The position numbers and the translations under genes are program-made. 64,000 nt of DNA from Roseiflexaceae bacterium (lineage in GTDB: Bacteria; Chloroflexota; Chloroflexia; Chloroflexales; Roseiflexaceae): the NCBI GenBank assembly GCA_947474225.1, contig CANJHS010000009.1:1-64000 (forward strand), written 5' to 3'. The notes beneath the pieces are model-generated. The model was given only the letters and a program-made list of their open reading frames with translations, ran no database searches and had not been told where the DNA came from. This document shows positions 54,178 to 62,812 of the stretch, piece by piece (within the stretch, counting starts at the first letter, position 1; each line of letters opens with the position of its first letter).

Positions 54178-55389
54178 CTACGATTGCGTGGGAATGGCAA
54201 AGTATTCCTGTTGGTAGCGTGCCACGACCTCAGCCGGACCGCTTTGTTTGCCTGCGTGGTCACTCAACTTGACGGTAGGATTGCCGTCGGCGTGGGTCGT
54301 CTTCATGACGATATTCAGCGCCGGCACGCCCAGATCGTTCATCAAGGTCGTCCCCCAGCCATAGACACAGCCGATACGTCCATGAAAGCGCTGATGGAGT
54401 TGGATAATGCGTTCGATGGTCAGACTATCGCTAAACACAATGGTCTTGGTGCGCGGGTCGATGCCCTGGGCATCGTAGAAGGCAATCACCCGCTCAGCAA
54501 AGGCAATCGGGTCACCGGAGTCATGGCGCAGCCCGCGCCAGCGCTGGGCGTGATGCTGATCAAAGTCCGCAAAGAACCGCTCAGTGCCGAAGGTGTCGGT
54601 TAATCCGATGGCAAGATCGGTACCGTAGCGGGCATACCAATCCTGCAAAAACTGCTGATGGGCGGCTCGGACCGCTCCGGGTGTGTGCGGTGCCAACGCA
54701 GCATAGACCATGGGCATCTCGTGCGCATAGGTACCGATGGGGCGCAACCCAAAGTCGTGGGCGTATGCCACATTGGAGGTACCGACGAGCTGTGTCGGGC
54801 AGTGAGTCTGGAGCTGGCTCAACACATGGTGCTGCCATGCGGCGCTATAGCGGCGGCGTGTGCCGAAGTCGACGATTGCGATGTCTGGATGCTGTTGGAG
54901 CAGCGCTATTTTGGCAGCCAACCGGGCATCGCCAGCGGCCGTGTGTGTTGTGCCGGTCTGCAGGCGCAGTGCGTCGAAGTAGCATTCGTTGACGATGCTC
55001 ATGACCACTGTCTCCCATAAAGTCACAATCGGCCAATCCCCGGCGCTCCAGATGGCTAGTGCGTCGTCGACCAGCTCGACATGCACATCAGGCAGGCGTG
55101 TCTCGGCCAGATATGTCAGGTAGGCAGAGGTAAACAGCGGCGCATCTGCGCGGGTCCGTAATCCCGCCAGAAAGGCCAGTTCTGCGGGGCAGAACCCGCG
55201 TGCTTGCACAGCCGAAAATCGTTCGCGGAGCGTCGCCAGCGGGACCAGATCTGCAATACGCTCACTGCCCCGATTGGTGAGTGCGAAGCGTACGTGCGTT
55301 GTGCGATTGAGCTCATATTGGAGCTGGCTCATCGTGTACTTGTAAAAATCGATGGCCGTGCTCAGCCATGGCGTTGTAGCAATCGTCAA
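54178..55389 (-). CDS. pncB: Nicotinate phosphoribosyltransferase
   Basis: 403 residues from a TTG start at 55389, which overlaps the pncA stop as TTGA and is preceded by GAGGTGG. No ATG fits near the N-terminus. STAIDFYKYTMSQLQYE is the usual opening. His223 in GTYAHEMPM is the expected phosphorylated His, and GLRHDSGDP binds the phosphoribosyl group. It converts nicotinate and PRPP to nicotinate mononucleotide. It is coupled to pncA, giving nicotinamide to NaMN in two steps. Confidence 0.95.
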   Translation of the reverse strand: MTIATTPWLSTAIDFYKYTMSQLQYELNRTTHVRFALTNRGSERIADLVPLATLRERFSAVQARGFCPAELAFLAGLRTRADAPLFTSAYLTYLAETRLPDVHVELVDDALAIWSAGDWPIVTLWETVVMSIVNECYFDALRLQTGTTHTAAGDARLAAKIALLQQHPDIAIVDFGTRRRYSAAWQHHVLSQLQTHCPTQLVGTSNVAYAHDFGLRPIGTYAHEMPMVYAALAPHTPGAVRAAHQQFLQDWYARYGTDLAIGLTDTFGTERFFADFDQHHAQRWRGLRHDSGDPIAFAERVIAFYDAQGIDPRTKTIVFSDSLTIERIIQLHQRFHGRIGCVYGWGTTLMNDLGVPALNIVMKTTHADGNPTVKLSDHAGKQSGPAEVVARYQQEYFAIPTQS

Positions 55390-56084
55390 CGACCACCTCG
55401 CTGCCAGACTGTTATGGCATCTGCAACTCGACAAAACGTCACTCCTGCCTGTGCCAGGCGGGTACGCATCGCCACTCCCGTTGATTGCGCGACCGAGCGC
55501 GTTGCGTCTTCGATAACCACAACACGACAGCCACCTTTTTGGAGGATATCCAACGCCGTGTATGCGACACAATAATCGAGCGCTAAGCCTGCCAGGTAGA
55601 CGGTCTGTGCCTGATGATCAGCCAGATATGTCGCCAGCGTCTGACCATGCTGCGTCGCACCATTCCAGGCACTATAGCTGGTGTCGTCTGCGCCATTCGA
55701 CAATACTTCCATCCCTTTGAGGAACGCAGTGGTGTCAGCAGGCACCACCAGGTCGGGATGCAGGGCGGCACCCGCAGTGCCGGCGATACAGTGGACCGGC
55801 CAGGTGGTGGCGTAATCAGGCTTATCGGCAAAGTGTGCACTCGCCCGTGGGTGCCAATCTTGGGAGGTAAACAGCGGCAGACCGTTCGCGACCGCACTGG
55901 CCAGTAACTGATTTGCGAGTGGAAGAATGACATCCCCCTCCATTACCGGCAACTCGCCGAATCCCGGCTGGCCCAGACGCACGCCCTCTGATGCTGGCAT
56001 GAATCCACTCTGCACATCGATGAGCCCAAATACCGTGTGTGCCACGTCGCCCTCTTCTGGTTTGTGTAATTGTACAAATGACAC
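55386..56084 (-). CDS. pncA: Nicotinamidase (isochorismatase family)
   Basis: 232 residues from a GTG at 56084. The catalytic triad is Asp23 (LIDVQSGF), Lys123 (FLKG) and Cys172 (ALDYCV), and the metal site includes DWHP (76-79) and His84. It deamidates nicotinamide to nicotinate. The GTG is only about 12 bases after the -10 box, and no Shine-Dalgarno site precedes it, so the mRNA is nearly leaderless. Coupled to pncB. Confidence 0.93.
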   Translation of the reverse strand: MSFVQLHKPEEGDVAHTVFGLIDVQSGFMPASEGVRLGQPGFGELPVMEGDVILPLANQLLASAVANGLPLFTSQDWHPRASAHFADKPDYATTWPVHCIAGTAGAALHPDLVVPADTTAFLKGMEVLSNGADDTSYSAWNGATQHGQTLATYLADHQAQTVYLAGLALDYCVAYTALDILQKGGCRVVVIEDATRSVAQSTGVAMRTRLAQAGVTFCRVADAITVWQRGGR

Positions 56085-56095
56085 TATCTATCGAC

Positions 56096-56124
56096 ATGAT
56101 ACGACTGCGACGATGGCTTGTCAA
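56096..56124 (-). promoter_or_regulatory. Promoter of pncA-pncB
   Basis: A perfect -35 TTGACA (56124-56119), 17-base spacer and -10 TATCAT (56101-56096). It begins right after the nrtR stop. The predicted start (about 56089) is roughly five bases before the pncA GTG. An NrtR site may overlap but I cannot identify one. Confidence 0.8.
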
Positions 56125-56125
56125 A

Positions 56126-56803
56126 TCAACGTTCGTCGAAGCTCCGGGGTGACCGTTCGAGACGAGCGGCATTGAAGCAAAAGAGGCGGGCGGGGCGATG
56201 GGCACCGTCACGCTGGTATTCGTTGGTCTCGTGGATGAGGTCGAGGCTGAGGAATTTTTTGCGAAAGTTGCGTTTATCCAACGGGCGGCAGAGGATTGCC
56301 TCGTAGGCGCTTTGGAGTTGCGTCAGGGTGAAGTAGATCGGCAGCAATGCGTGGACGGCGTTGGTGTAATTGACCTTGCTCTTGAGTCGCTCGTGGGCGT
56401 AGGCAATGATTTCGGCATGGTCGTAGGCGAGTTGTGGGAGTGTGTTTATGGCGAAAAATTCGGGGTGCTGGGTCTCGTTGCCCAGGGTAGGAATGATTTC
56501 GAGCCCGAGTCCCATATAGGTTACCGAAACACCGTGGCCGCGCGGATCACCCGCCACCGTGTCGAAGGTATACAGCTGCTCGACGAGGCGCAAGAGTTGC
56601 TTCTCGATACCGGCTTTGCTCCTCAAGATACGTTCGTGCGACGCCATCGTCGTCTCGCCAGCAACAATATAGCCGCCAGGCAATGCATACATCCCTTGAA
56701 ACGGTTCATTGGCGCGCCGAATCAGCAGAACCTGGAGGGCATCGTTGGCGAGTTGCATGACCACGCTGTCGACCATCAGGATGGGGGATTGATATGCACT
56801 CAT
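56126..56803 (-). CDS. nrtR: NrtR-type NUDIX-HTH regulator of NAD metabolism
   Basis: 225 residues from the ATG at 56803 (GGACGGAGCAATC upstream), overlapping the nadE stop by ATGA. N-terminal NUDIX domain whose box is degenerate (GGYIVAGETTMASHERILRSKAGI: the REUxEExGU core is RILRSKAGI), so it is probably not a hydrolase. A C-terminal winged helix follows (FTLTQLQSAYEAILCRPLDKRNFRKKFLS...). NrtR proteins repress NAD genes and sense ADP-ribose. It lies between nadE and pncA, its likely targets. Confidence 0.92.
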   Translation of the reverse strand: MSAYQSPILMVDSVVMQLANDALQVLLIRRANEPFQGMYALPGGYIVAGETTMASHERILRSKAGIEKQLLRLVEQLYTFDTVAGDPRGHGVSVTYMGLGLEIIPTLGNETQHPEFFAINTLPQLAYDHAEIIAYAHERLKSKVNYTNAVHALLPIYFTLTQLQSAYEAILCRPLDKRNFRKKFLSLDLIHETNEYQRDGAHRPARLFCFNAARLERSPRSFDER

Positions 56804-58725
56804 GATTGCTGCTCCGTCCATTGCCAGACCGCAGTATTGAGCAAATCCGAGGGCATCCGCCAATCGCTCCGTGGGCTCAATGCGACGCTGCCGACCTTGG
56901 GACCATCGGGCATGACGGAACGTTTAAATTGACTCCCAGTGAATCGTCGGATGAATACCACCAGCCAGCGCTCGATCGTGGCAGCATCATACACCCCTGC
57001 GAAGGCTATGCAGGCGAGTGCCACTATTTTGGTGGGTGCATCGCCCCAGCGTACCAAATGATAGAGAAAAAAATCATGGAGCTCGTACGGTCCGATGATG
57101 TCTTCGGTTTTTTGACTGACGTCGCCGCTGTGATTGGATGTCAACTCTGGTGAGATAGGCGTTGCGACGATGTCTGCCAAAATTCTTTGAATCTCGGCGC
57201 TATAGCCCGCTGCCATGTGAGTCACGAGATGACGGACGAGTGTTTTGGGGACGCCCGCGTTGACATGATAGTGACTCATGTGGTCTCCATTGAACGTACA
57301 CCAGCCGAGGGCAATCTCGCTCAAATCACCGGTGCCGAGAACCAACCCGCCGTGGAGATTGGCTGAATTGAACAAAATGCTGGTGCGTAGCCGTGCCTGG
57401 ACATTCTCGTAGGTGACATCCTGCGTCGCTCCATCGTGTCCCAATGCACGCAGCTCTGCGCTGACTAACTGCGTGATAGGAATAACCGTGCACGGTACTC
57501 CAAAGGCTTCAGCAAGTGACACTGCATTCGACTGGGTCCGCTCGGACGATGACTCGGCAGGCATGCTATAACAGCGCAACAGATCGGCAACCGCACGACC
57601 GAGAATCACTGCCGTGCGGGTGGCAACGACGAATGCGAGTGTCGAATCGAGTCCACCTGACAAGCCGAGGTGCAACAACGCTGCACGACTGGCACGGATG
57701 CGTTGTGCGAGCCCATGTGCCTGGATGTCGATGATGTGTTGCAGACGTTCACGGCGTTGGGAAGCATCCTCTGCCGTAGGCAAAAACGGATGCGCATTGA
57801 CCAATGGCATAGGGGAACTCAGTGCCGCCCGCGCGCAGGTGGCGAGCAGCGTGTAGGTCGTCAGGTGGCTACGATTGGTGTCGCGGCTACGATCCATCAA
57901 CAGATGTTCGATATCGAGGTCAGCAATGACCAGGCGTTGATCGGCAGCAAATGGGGGACGTTCGGCAACGATAGAACCTTGGCTGGCGATGATGTGGTGG
58001 CCACTCATCACGACGTCCATCGTCGACTCGGTCCAGTCACACCCTGCATAGACATAGCCAACCATGAGTTTTGCACTTTGGATGCGCACCAAATCGCGGC
58101 GGTAGACGGCTTTGCCGACAAGCTCGGGTGAAGCAGAGGGGTTAATGATACACAGCGCACCATTGTCGGCTAGTGCATGACTGGGGGCGTGGTTGACCCA
58201 AAGGTCCTCACAGATTTCAATCCCGACGGGCACACCACCGAGATCAAAAAGCAGCTGGGTCCCAAAGGGAACATCATCGGTGCCGATGCGCACCGTCGTA
58301 TTGGGTTGATTCCAGCGGTGATACCAGCGCTTTTCGTAGAATTCGCCGTAGCTGGGCAAGTGTTGTTTGGGGACGATGCCGATAATCCGACCGTCTGCGA
58401 GGACAGCGCTGACGTTATAGATACAGCCATCAAACGAGAATGGTACGCCCACCACCAGGGCAGTTTTGTGCCCTGTGGTACGCGTGGCGAGGACGAGGAG
58501 TGCGGCGCTGGCCGCATCACGCAAACCTGCGTACAGGACCAGGTCACCGAGCGAATAGCCAGTCAACGAAAGTTCCGGAGAGACGAGAATTGCACATCCA
58601 TGCGAAACAGCCGATGCATAGAGGTCACTAATTGCCGCAACATTTGCATCGACATCGGCCACGGTGACCTGCGGGCAGGCGCTTGCCACACGGAGATAGG
58701 CTTCGTTCCATTGCTTCGTCATCAT
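56800..58725 (-). CDS. nadE: Glutamine-dependent NAD+ synthetase
   Basis: 641 residues: an N-terminal nitrilase-type glutaminase (Glu51, Lys120, Cys172) and a C-terminal synthetase with the PP-loop SGGLDS at 356-361. It amidates nicotinate adenine dinucleotide with glutamine and ATP. Two adjacent ATGs follow GGAGTGA, and either may be used. It is divergent from the channel-like gene across 75 bases. Confidence 0.96.
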   Translation of the reverse strand: MMTKQWNEAYLRVASACPQVTVADVDANVAAISDLYASAVSHGCAILVSPELSLTGYSLGDLVLYAGLRDAASAALLVLATRTTGHKTALVVGVPFSFDGCIYNVSAVLADGRIIGIVPKQHLPSYGEFYEKRWYHRWNQPNTTVRIGTDDVPFGTQLLFDLGGVPVGIEICEDLWVNHAPSHALADNGALCIINPSASPELVGKAVYRRDLVRIQSAKLMVGYVYAGCDWTESTMDVVMSGHHIIASQGSIVAERPPFAADQRLVIADLDIEHLLMDRSRDTNRSHLTTYTLLATCARAALSSPMPLVNAHPFLPTAEDASQRRERLQHIIDIQAHGLAQRIRASRAALLHLGLSGGLDSTLAFVVATRTAVILGRAVADLLRCYSMPAESSSERTQSNAVSLAEAFGVPCTVIPITQLVSAELRALGHDGATQDVTYENVQARLRTSILFNSANLHGGLVLGTGDLSEIALGWCTFNGDHMSHYHVNAGVPKTLVRHLVTHMAAGYSAEIQRILADIVATPISPELTSNHSGDVSQKTEDIIGPYELHDFFLYHLVRWGDAPTKIVALACIAFAGVYDAATIERWLVVFIRRFTGSQFKRSVMPDGPKVGSVALSPRSDWRMPSDLLNTAVWQWTEQQS

Positions 58726-58800
58726 TCACTCCACGCGCAGGCATCCATCGCTTTATACTACACGAGAACGAGAGCGCTGCCTGCAAGTGAGGAGTCCGCT

Positions 58801-59145
58801 ATGTACGAACATCGACGCACCCGCGTCATCACACAGGCTGCATTCGTGCGACGCATGATCCGTCATATCAGCGTCGCGTTCTTTGCCATACTCATCGCTT
58901 GGTCATTGGGTGCCTGGGGGTATCACTGGTTCGAAGATTTACCGTGGATTGATTCTTTTCTCAATGCAGCGATGATTCTTGGTGGAATGGGTCCGGTGGA
59001 TGTCATGCACTCGTATGCTGGCAAAGTATTTGCGAGCGTGTATGCGCTTTTCTCTGGGATTTTTTTCATCGGCATTACCGGGATAGTGATGGCCCCAATC
59101 GCCCACCGATTACTCCACACGTTGCATGTCGACGAGTCGGAGTGA
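58801..59145 (+). CDS. Small two-TM channel-like membrane protein
   Basis: 114 residues (GTGAGGAGTCCGCT upstream). A basic N-terminus is followed by a first span (about 24-42), a loop with DSFLNAAMILGGMGPVD and a second span (about 72-95). The order span, short helix, Gly-rich turn, span resembles the pore module of potassium channels, but TVGYG is replaced by LGGMG. It may be a minimal ion channel, or only structurally similar. Confidence 0.65.
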   Translation: MYEHRRTRVITQAAFVRRMIRHISVAFFAILIAWSLGAWGYHWFEDLPWIDSFLNAAMILGGMGPVDVMHSYAGKVFASVYALFSGIFFIGITGIVMAPIAHRLLHTLHVDESE

Positions 59146-59248
59146 ACTGCGAGCAGCGCGTACAACCGGCTGCACCATGCAATCAGCGTACACGCCTCAG
59201 TGTCGTCTGAGAGCCAGGCTGCAGTATCGAGTGCGTGGTGGCAAGAAA

Positions 59249-59785
59249 TCAGCAGCAGCACACTGGCACATACACACACGTGAGCACGACGCAACCAATC
59301 ACGCGGTGTTGCGGATTTGTATAGTACTGCACGCCTAAGCCATCGACTGCATAGGCAGCCATGCTGGCAAGGCGGTCGATAGACGTCCGGGAAGCCAGGT
59401 TCTGCTCCCATAGTGAACCACGATCGTCGCAGAGCTCCGGGCATTCCGTCACACAAAAGACCGGTTGCGCTAATTCGGTTAATCCGGTATCGGCTGCCCA
59501 CGAGGCACATTGGTCACGGGGGATGGAATGCACACGATCTATGGCAGGATTGGCCCAGGCCCACAGCCATGTGCCGTTGTCCGCACAGTACGACCCAATC
59601 ATGCTGAACGTCGCAATTGCGCGAATGATCCCCCCACGACGGTAGGTAACGACCCCTTCGTCTTGTGACAATGACCACTCACACTGCGATAACTGATAGG
59701 TGCCCTCCAACTGTAGTTGGCGCTTGCGTAACCATTGCTGGTACTCAGAAAATGCGTTCGTCATGCTTTCGGTCGTCTGTCGCAT
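59249..59785 (-). CDS. DUF6882-like protein
   Basis: 178 residues from the ATG at 59785, with GGAGGAGGGTCT upstream. ATFSMIGSYCADNGTWLWAWANPAI matches the DUF6882 pattern (polar strand, then TWLWAWANPS). Predicted soluble, but the C-terminus is unusually hydrophobic and Cys-rich (VIGCVVLTCVYVPVCCC), which may be a frameshifted or acquired tail. Function unknown. Confidence 0.7.
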   Translation of the reverse strand: MRQTTESMTNAFSEYQQWLRKRQLQLEGTYQLSQCEWSLSQDEGVVTYRRGGIIRAIATFSMIGSYCADNGTWLWAWANPAIDRVHSIPRDQCASWAADTGLTELAQPVFCVTECPELCDDRGSLWEQNLASRTSIDRLASMAAYAVDGLGVQYYTNPQHRVIGCVVLTCVYVPVCCC

Positions 59786-60318
59786 AGACCCTCCTCCGTA
59801 GTGCTTGTTTTTGTAGTATACGGATTCATTCGACCACAATTGTGCTTTTGTTTGGTGTTATTTCGGATATACGGTTTTTTTCAGCGCCCTTCCCACATCA
59901 CGGCGGTTCCAACAGGGCTGTATATTCCATGTGAGAGAGAGAAAACGGCATGGAGATCGGGGTCTGTGCCACGGGACGCGAAACAGGAGGGTGACTGCAC
60001 GCATAGAACACTCACTCCGGCAGTACTCCAAAACACCGAATGTTGGTCTTTCGCTATTGGGCACTGGAGAGAATACGCGAAGCAATTGACGGAAACGTCG
60101 ATACCCGATACATGTGCAGAGCTCGTGTGTTGAGAGCGCATGAGAGTAGCGACCACTCGCTTTTTCGCTATTGTATGATGTGATAAGCAAAAAACTACCT
60201 TATCCCTCACCGCATTGGCTTGCGGGCTTCAGGACAATCGAGTGATGCAGTAATTCTGCTTTTTTTATAGTTTCTTTCGCCGAGCAATGATGCAGCGGCG
60301 CAGACAAAGGACGACGAC
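59786..60318. other. Intergenic region without a credible gene
   Basis: Frames here have no recognisable domain and no convincing ribosome-binding site. A direct repeat TTTCGCTATTG occurs at 60049-60059 and 60163-60173. The right end should carry the promoter for the oxidoreductase. AAAGGACGACGAC precedes its start. Confidence 0.55.
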
Positions 60319-61335
60319 ATGACGACGTTACGAGCACTCTTGGTCGGCGCAGGCGGCATGGGCAAGACCTGGGCAAAAAATATCACCGCCAATACAGACG
60401 TTACTTTGGCCGGCTGGATTGATATCCGTCCCGGTGCTGCAGCCGCAGGCGCCGACGAACTCGGCATCCAGGCAGAATTCTATGGCGCTGATTTGGCCAC
60501 TGCATTGCGCGTCGTCAAGCCCGACTTCGTCGTCGACGTGACCATCCCCGAGGCACACCACGATGTGACCATTGCCTGCCTCGAGGCGGGTATCCCCGTC
60601 ATCGGCGAAAAGCCAATGGCGGTATCGATGGACCAAGCGCGTCGCATGGTCGCAGCCTCAGAGCGCACCGGTGTGCGCTATATGGTAAGTCAGAGTCGGC
60701 GCTATGACGCGCGACTCTGGGCGTACCGCGGACTGATGCAGCACATCGGCGAGGTAGGGATTTTGGATGCGGACTTTTATATTGGTGCGCATTTTGGTGG
60801 ATTCCGTGATGCCATGGCCAATGTACTCCTGCTCGACATGGCCATTCACACCTTTGACGCTGCGCGCTACCTGCTGGGCGACAGCACGCCGGTCTCGGTG
60901 TATTGTGAAGAATACAATCCGCGCTGGAGCTGGTACGCAGGGGCCGCCGGCGCGACGGCGTTGTTCGAAATGTCGAACGGTGCACGTTTTACCTATCGTG
61001 GCTGCTGGGCAGCCGAAGGTTTACATACATCGTGGGAGTCCGAGTGGCGCGCCGTTGGGCCCACTGGCACGGCAAAATGGAACGGTCATGAGCGGATCGA
61101 GGCGGCCGTTGTTGCAGAGGCCGGCGGCTTCCACTCCAAAACCCACCTGCTCAATGCCACTGCCGCTGCCGACATCCCGATGGGTATTGCGGGGTCACTC
61201 AAAGACTACGTTCATTCCCACCGTACCGGTGCAACACCGATGGGCGACTGCCGCGACAACATCAAGAGCCTGGCAATGGTCTTTGGGGCAATCGAATCGG
61301 CCGCGAGCGGGCGCCGCATTCGCCTCGATATCTAG
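60319..61335 (+). CDS. Gfo/Idh/MocA-family oxidoreductase
   Basis: 338 residues. The N-terminal ALLVGAGGMGKTWAKN is the Rossmann nucleotide loop, and EKPMAVSMDQAR near residue 97 is the catalytic-lysine motif of the family. A C-terminal alpha/beta domain carries LDMAIHTFDAARYLLGD. It probably oxidises a sugar or inositol with NAD(P). No pathway partner is adjacent. Confidence 0.92.
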   Translation: MTTLRALLVGAGGMGKTWAKNITANTDVTLAGWIDIRPGAAAAGADELGIQAEFYGADLATALRVVKPDFVVDVTIPEAHHDVTIACLEAGIPVIGEKPMAVSMDQARRMVAASERTGVRYMVSQSRRYDARLWAYRGLMQHIGEVGILDADFYIGAHFGGFRDAMANVLLLDMAIHTFDAARYLLGDSTPVSVYCEEYNPRWSWYAGAAGATALFEMSNGARFTYRGCWAAEGLHTSWESEWRAVGPTGTAKWNGHERIEAAVVAEAGGFHSKTHLLNATAAADIPMGIAGSLKDYVHSHRTGATPMGDCRDNIKSLAMVFGAIESAASGRRIRLDI

Positions 61336-61525
61336 TCGCCACAGCAGGAATATGCGAAAACATCCTGACCAGCGACCGCTCGCTCGAGGATACTCCCAAC
61401 AACCACCATGGACGGTGCGGTGCTGTCCTAAATACGTGTTTGGCGCAATACGAGCGCATCTCTCCTGGAGCGCAGATCGATGACCAGTCGGCTGCCGTGC
61501 AGCGGTTTTCACCATGTGAATAGAA

Positions 61526-61558
61526 ATGAAAAAACGACCCAGTCAAAAGACTGGGTCG
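61526..61558 (-). terminator. Intrinsic terminator of tRNA-Thr
   Basis: CGACCCAGTC and GACTGGGTCG form a 10-bp stem with an AAAA loop. On the minus strand TTTTTT follows, starting 4 bases after the tRNA CCA end. Confidence 0.95.
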
Positions 61559-61561
61559 AAC

Positions 61562-61636
61562 TGGAGCCGGCAACGAGGGTTGAACTCGTGACCTGCTGTT
61601 TACAAAACAGCTGCTCTGCCACTGAGCTACGCCGGC
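61562..61636 (-). tRNA. tRNA-Thr (anticodon UGU)
   Basis: The minus strand folds as a full cloverleaf. The acceptor stem GCCGGCG pairs with TGCCGGC, the anticodon stem GCTGT/ACAGC holds the loop TTTGTAA with anticodon TGT (reads ACA), and the T loop is TTCAACC. The CCA end is encoded. It stands alone with its own terminator. Confidence 0.97.
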
Positions 61637-61717
61637 GACGGGTATAACTATAGCATGCCGTCTAGGACACGTCAACCATGATATTATGGAATTACTATGT
61701 TAGGTAAGAGGTTCAGC

Positions 61718-62710
61718 ATGAGTGACCGCCCTATCCAACTCGACGCAAGCTTCGACGGTCGCCCGTCCTATACGATACTCGTTTGGTTACGTCCTCGTGA
61801 TGCATCCGTTAATGCAGGTGAGCCGGTTGCTGTCGTCATTGACGGCGAACACCAACGCGTCATTTCTGCACCCTGCAGCGGACGTATCGTGAGTGTCTAT
61901 GCGGACGAAGGCGCGCCGATTATGCCACGCGCCATCATCGGCATGATTCGCCCGAGCATCATTCTGCCTGACCTGATAAGTGGGAGCAAAACGGGCATGG
62001 TCGCCGCGGCAATTATCGTCATCACCATTGCATTGGTGGCAGTTGCAAATGCGACCCCCAAAGCATCTCTCATTCGCCTGCCAGCCTTCCCAACGGGCGG
62101 TGCAAACACAAGCGCTCCGACCGCTACCGGAGGAGAGAGTCAGCCCGTTTTGGAAGACGTAGCCTACCCCACTCCCGATGGCGGTAGCGATGCCACTCCA
62201 AACGCAGAGGAGCCAGCACAAGCGCCAACCACCCTTCCCGATTCGCTCCCGCCAGCGACCATTGACCCGGCGCAAACACCGGGAGATCAGCTGCCACTCG
62301 TACCGACAATCGACCCCGATCCGTACGGAACTGGGGTTAATCTCGATGACGTGCGAACAAAAATCATCGATACATCACGGCAGGCAGCCACACTGGCGCT
62401 TTCCAATCGACAGTATATCGTCCCGGGAATCATCGATGACAAAATATGGCAGTCTGCCATTCAGCCGGTGCTGACGCAACTCCGTACCCTACACGATCAA
62501 TTAACACTGTCAATCGATACTGTCAGCAATGTTGGCGCGAGTCAAGAAGTAATTGCGGAACTTCAAACCTACGAGGATGGTATTGCGAATTGCCTAGATC
62601 CGTATGCATTTGCTGAAACTGCTATGCTGAACGGTTATGCCCTCTCGTCGTATGACACACAGTTCATCCAGTGCCAGAACTTGCTCGAATCCCTCCCCCA
62701 ACAAGGCTAA
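61718..62710 (+). CDS. Membrane protein with a biotinyl/lipoyl-like domain
   Basis: 330 residues from the ATG at 61718 (AAGAGGTTCAGC upstream); an ATG at 61697 is less well placed. Residues 10-80 resemble a biotinyl/lipoyl-like fold (LVWLRPRDASVNAGEPVAVVIDG...ISAPCSGRIVSVYADEGAPI) but lack the modified Lys. A single span (about 92-110), a Pro/Thr-rich linker (to about 210) and a helical C-terminal domain follow. It could be an adaptor-like or sensor protein. I do not recognise the family. Confidence 0.7.
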   Translation: MSDRPIQLDASFDGRPSYTILVWLRPRDASVNAGEPVAVVIDGEHQRVISAPCSGRIVSVYADEGAPIMPRAIIGMIRPSIILPDLISGSKTGMVAAAIIVITIALVAVANATPKASLIRLPAFPTGGANTSAPTATGGESQPVLEDVAYPTPDGGSDATPNAEEPAQAPTTLPDSLPPATIDPAQTPGDQLPLVPTIDPDPYGTGVNLDDVRTKIIDTSRQAATLALSNRQYIVPGIIDDKIWQSAIQPVLTQLRTLHDQLTLSIDTVSNVGASQEVIAELQTYEDGIANCLDPYAFAETAMLNGYALSSYDTQFIQCQNLLESLPQQG

Positions 62711-62723
62711 TCGTTTGCTGCGA

Positions 62724-62772
62724 CCATACACAGCACCCACGCTGGCAGAGCCAGCGTGGGTGCTGTGTATGG
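62724..62772. terminator. Long bidirectional hairpin
   Basis: A perfect 23-bp stem (62724-62746 with 62750-62772) around AGA. It separates two convergent genes and has no T-tract; probably a two-way terminator. Confidence 0.8.
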
Positions 62773-62812
62773 AGCTTCTCCGCAGTGGCCGCGCGTCAGT
62801 CGTAGGAGCAGA

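Noticed and set aside
58177-58800. Longer version of the channel-like protein starting within nadE
   Set aside because: The upstream part is antisense to nadE. The start at 58801 has a clear GAGGAG site.
59858-60210. Minus-strand ORFs in the gap before the Gfo/Idh/MocA gene
   Set aside because: No ribosome-binding site, no domain and unusual composition.
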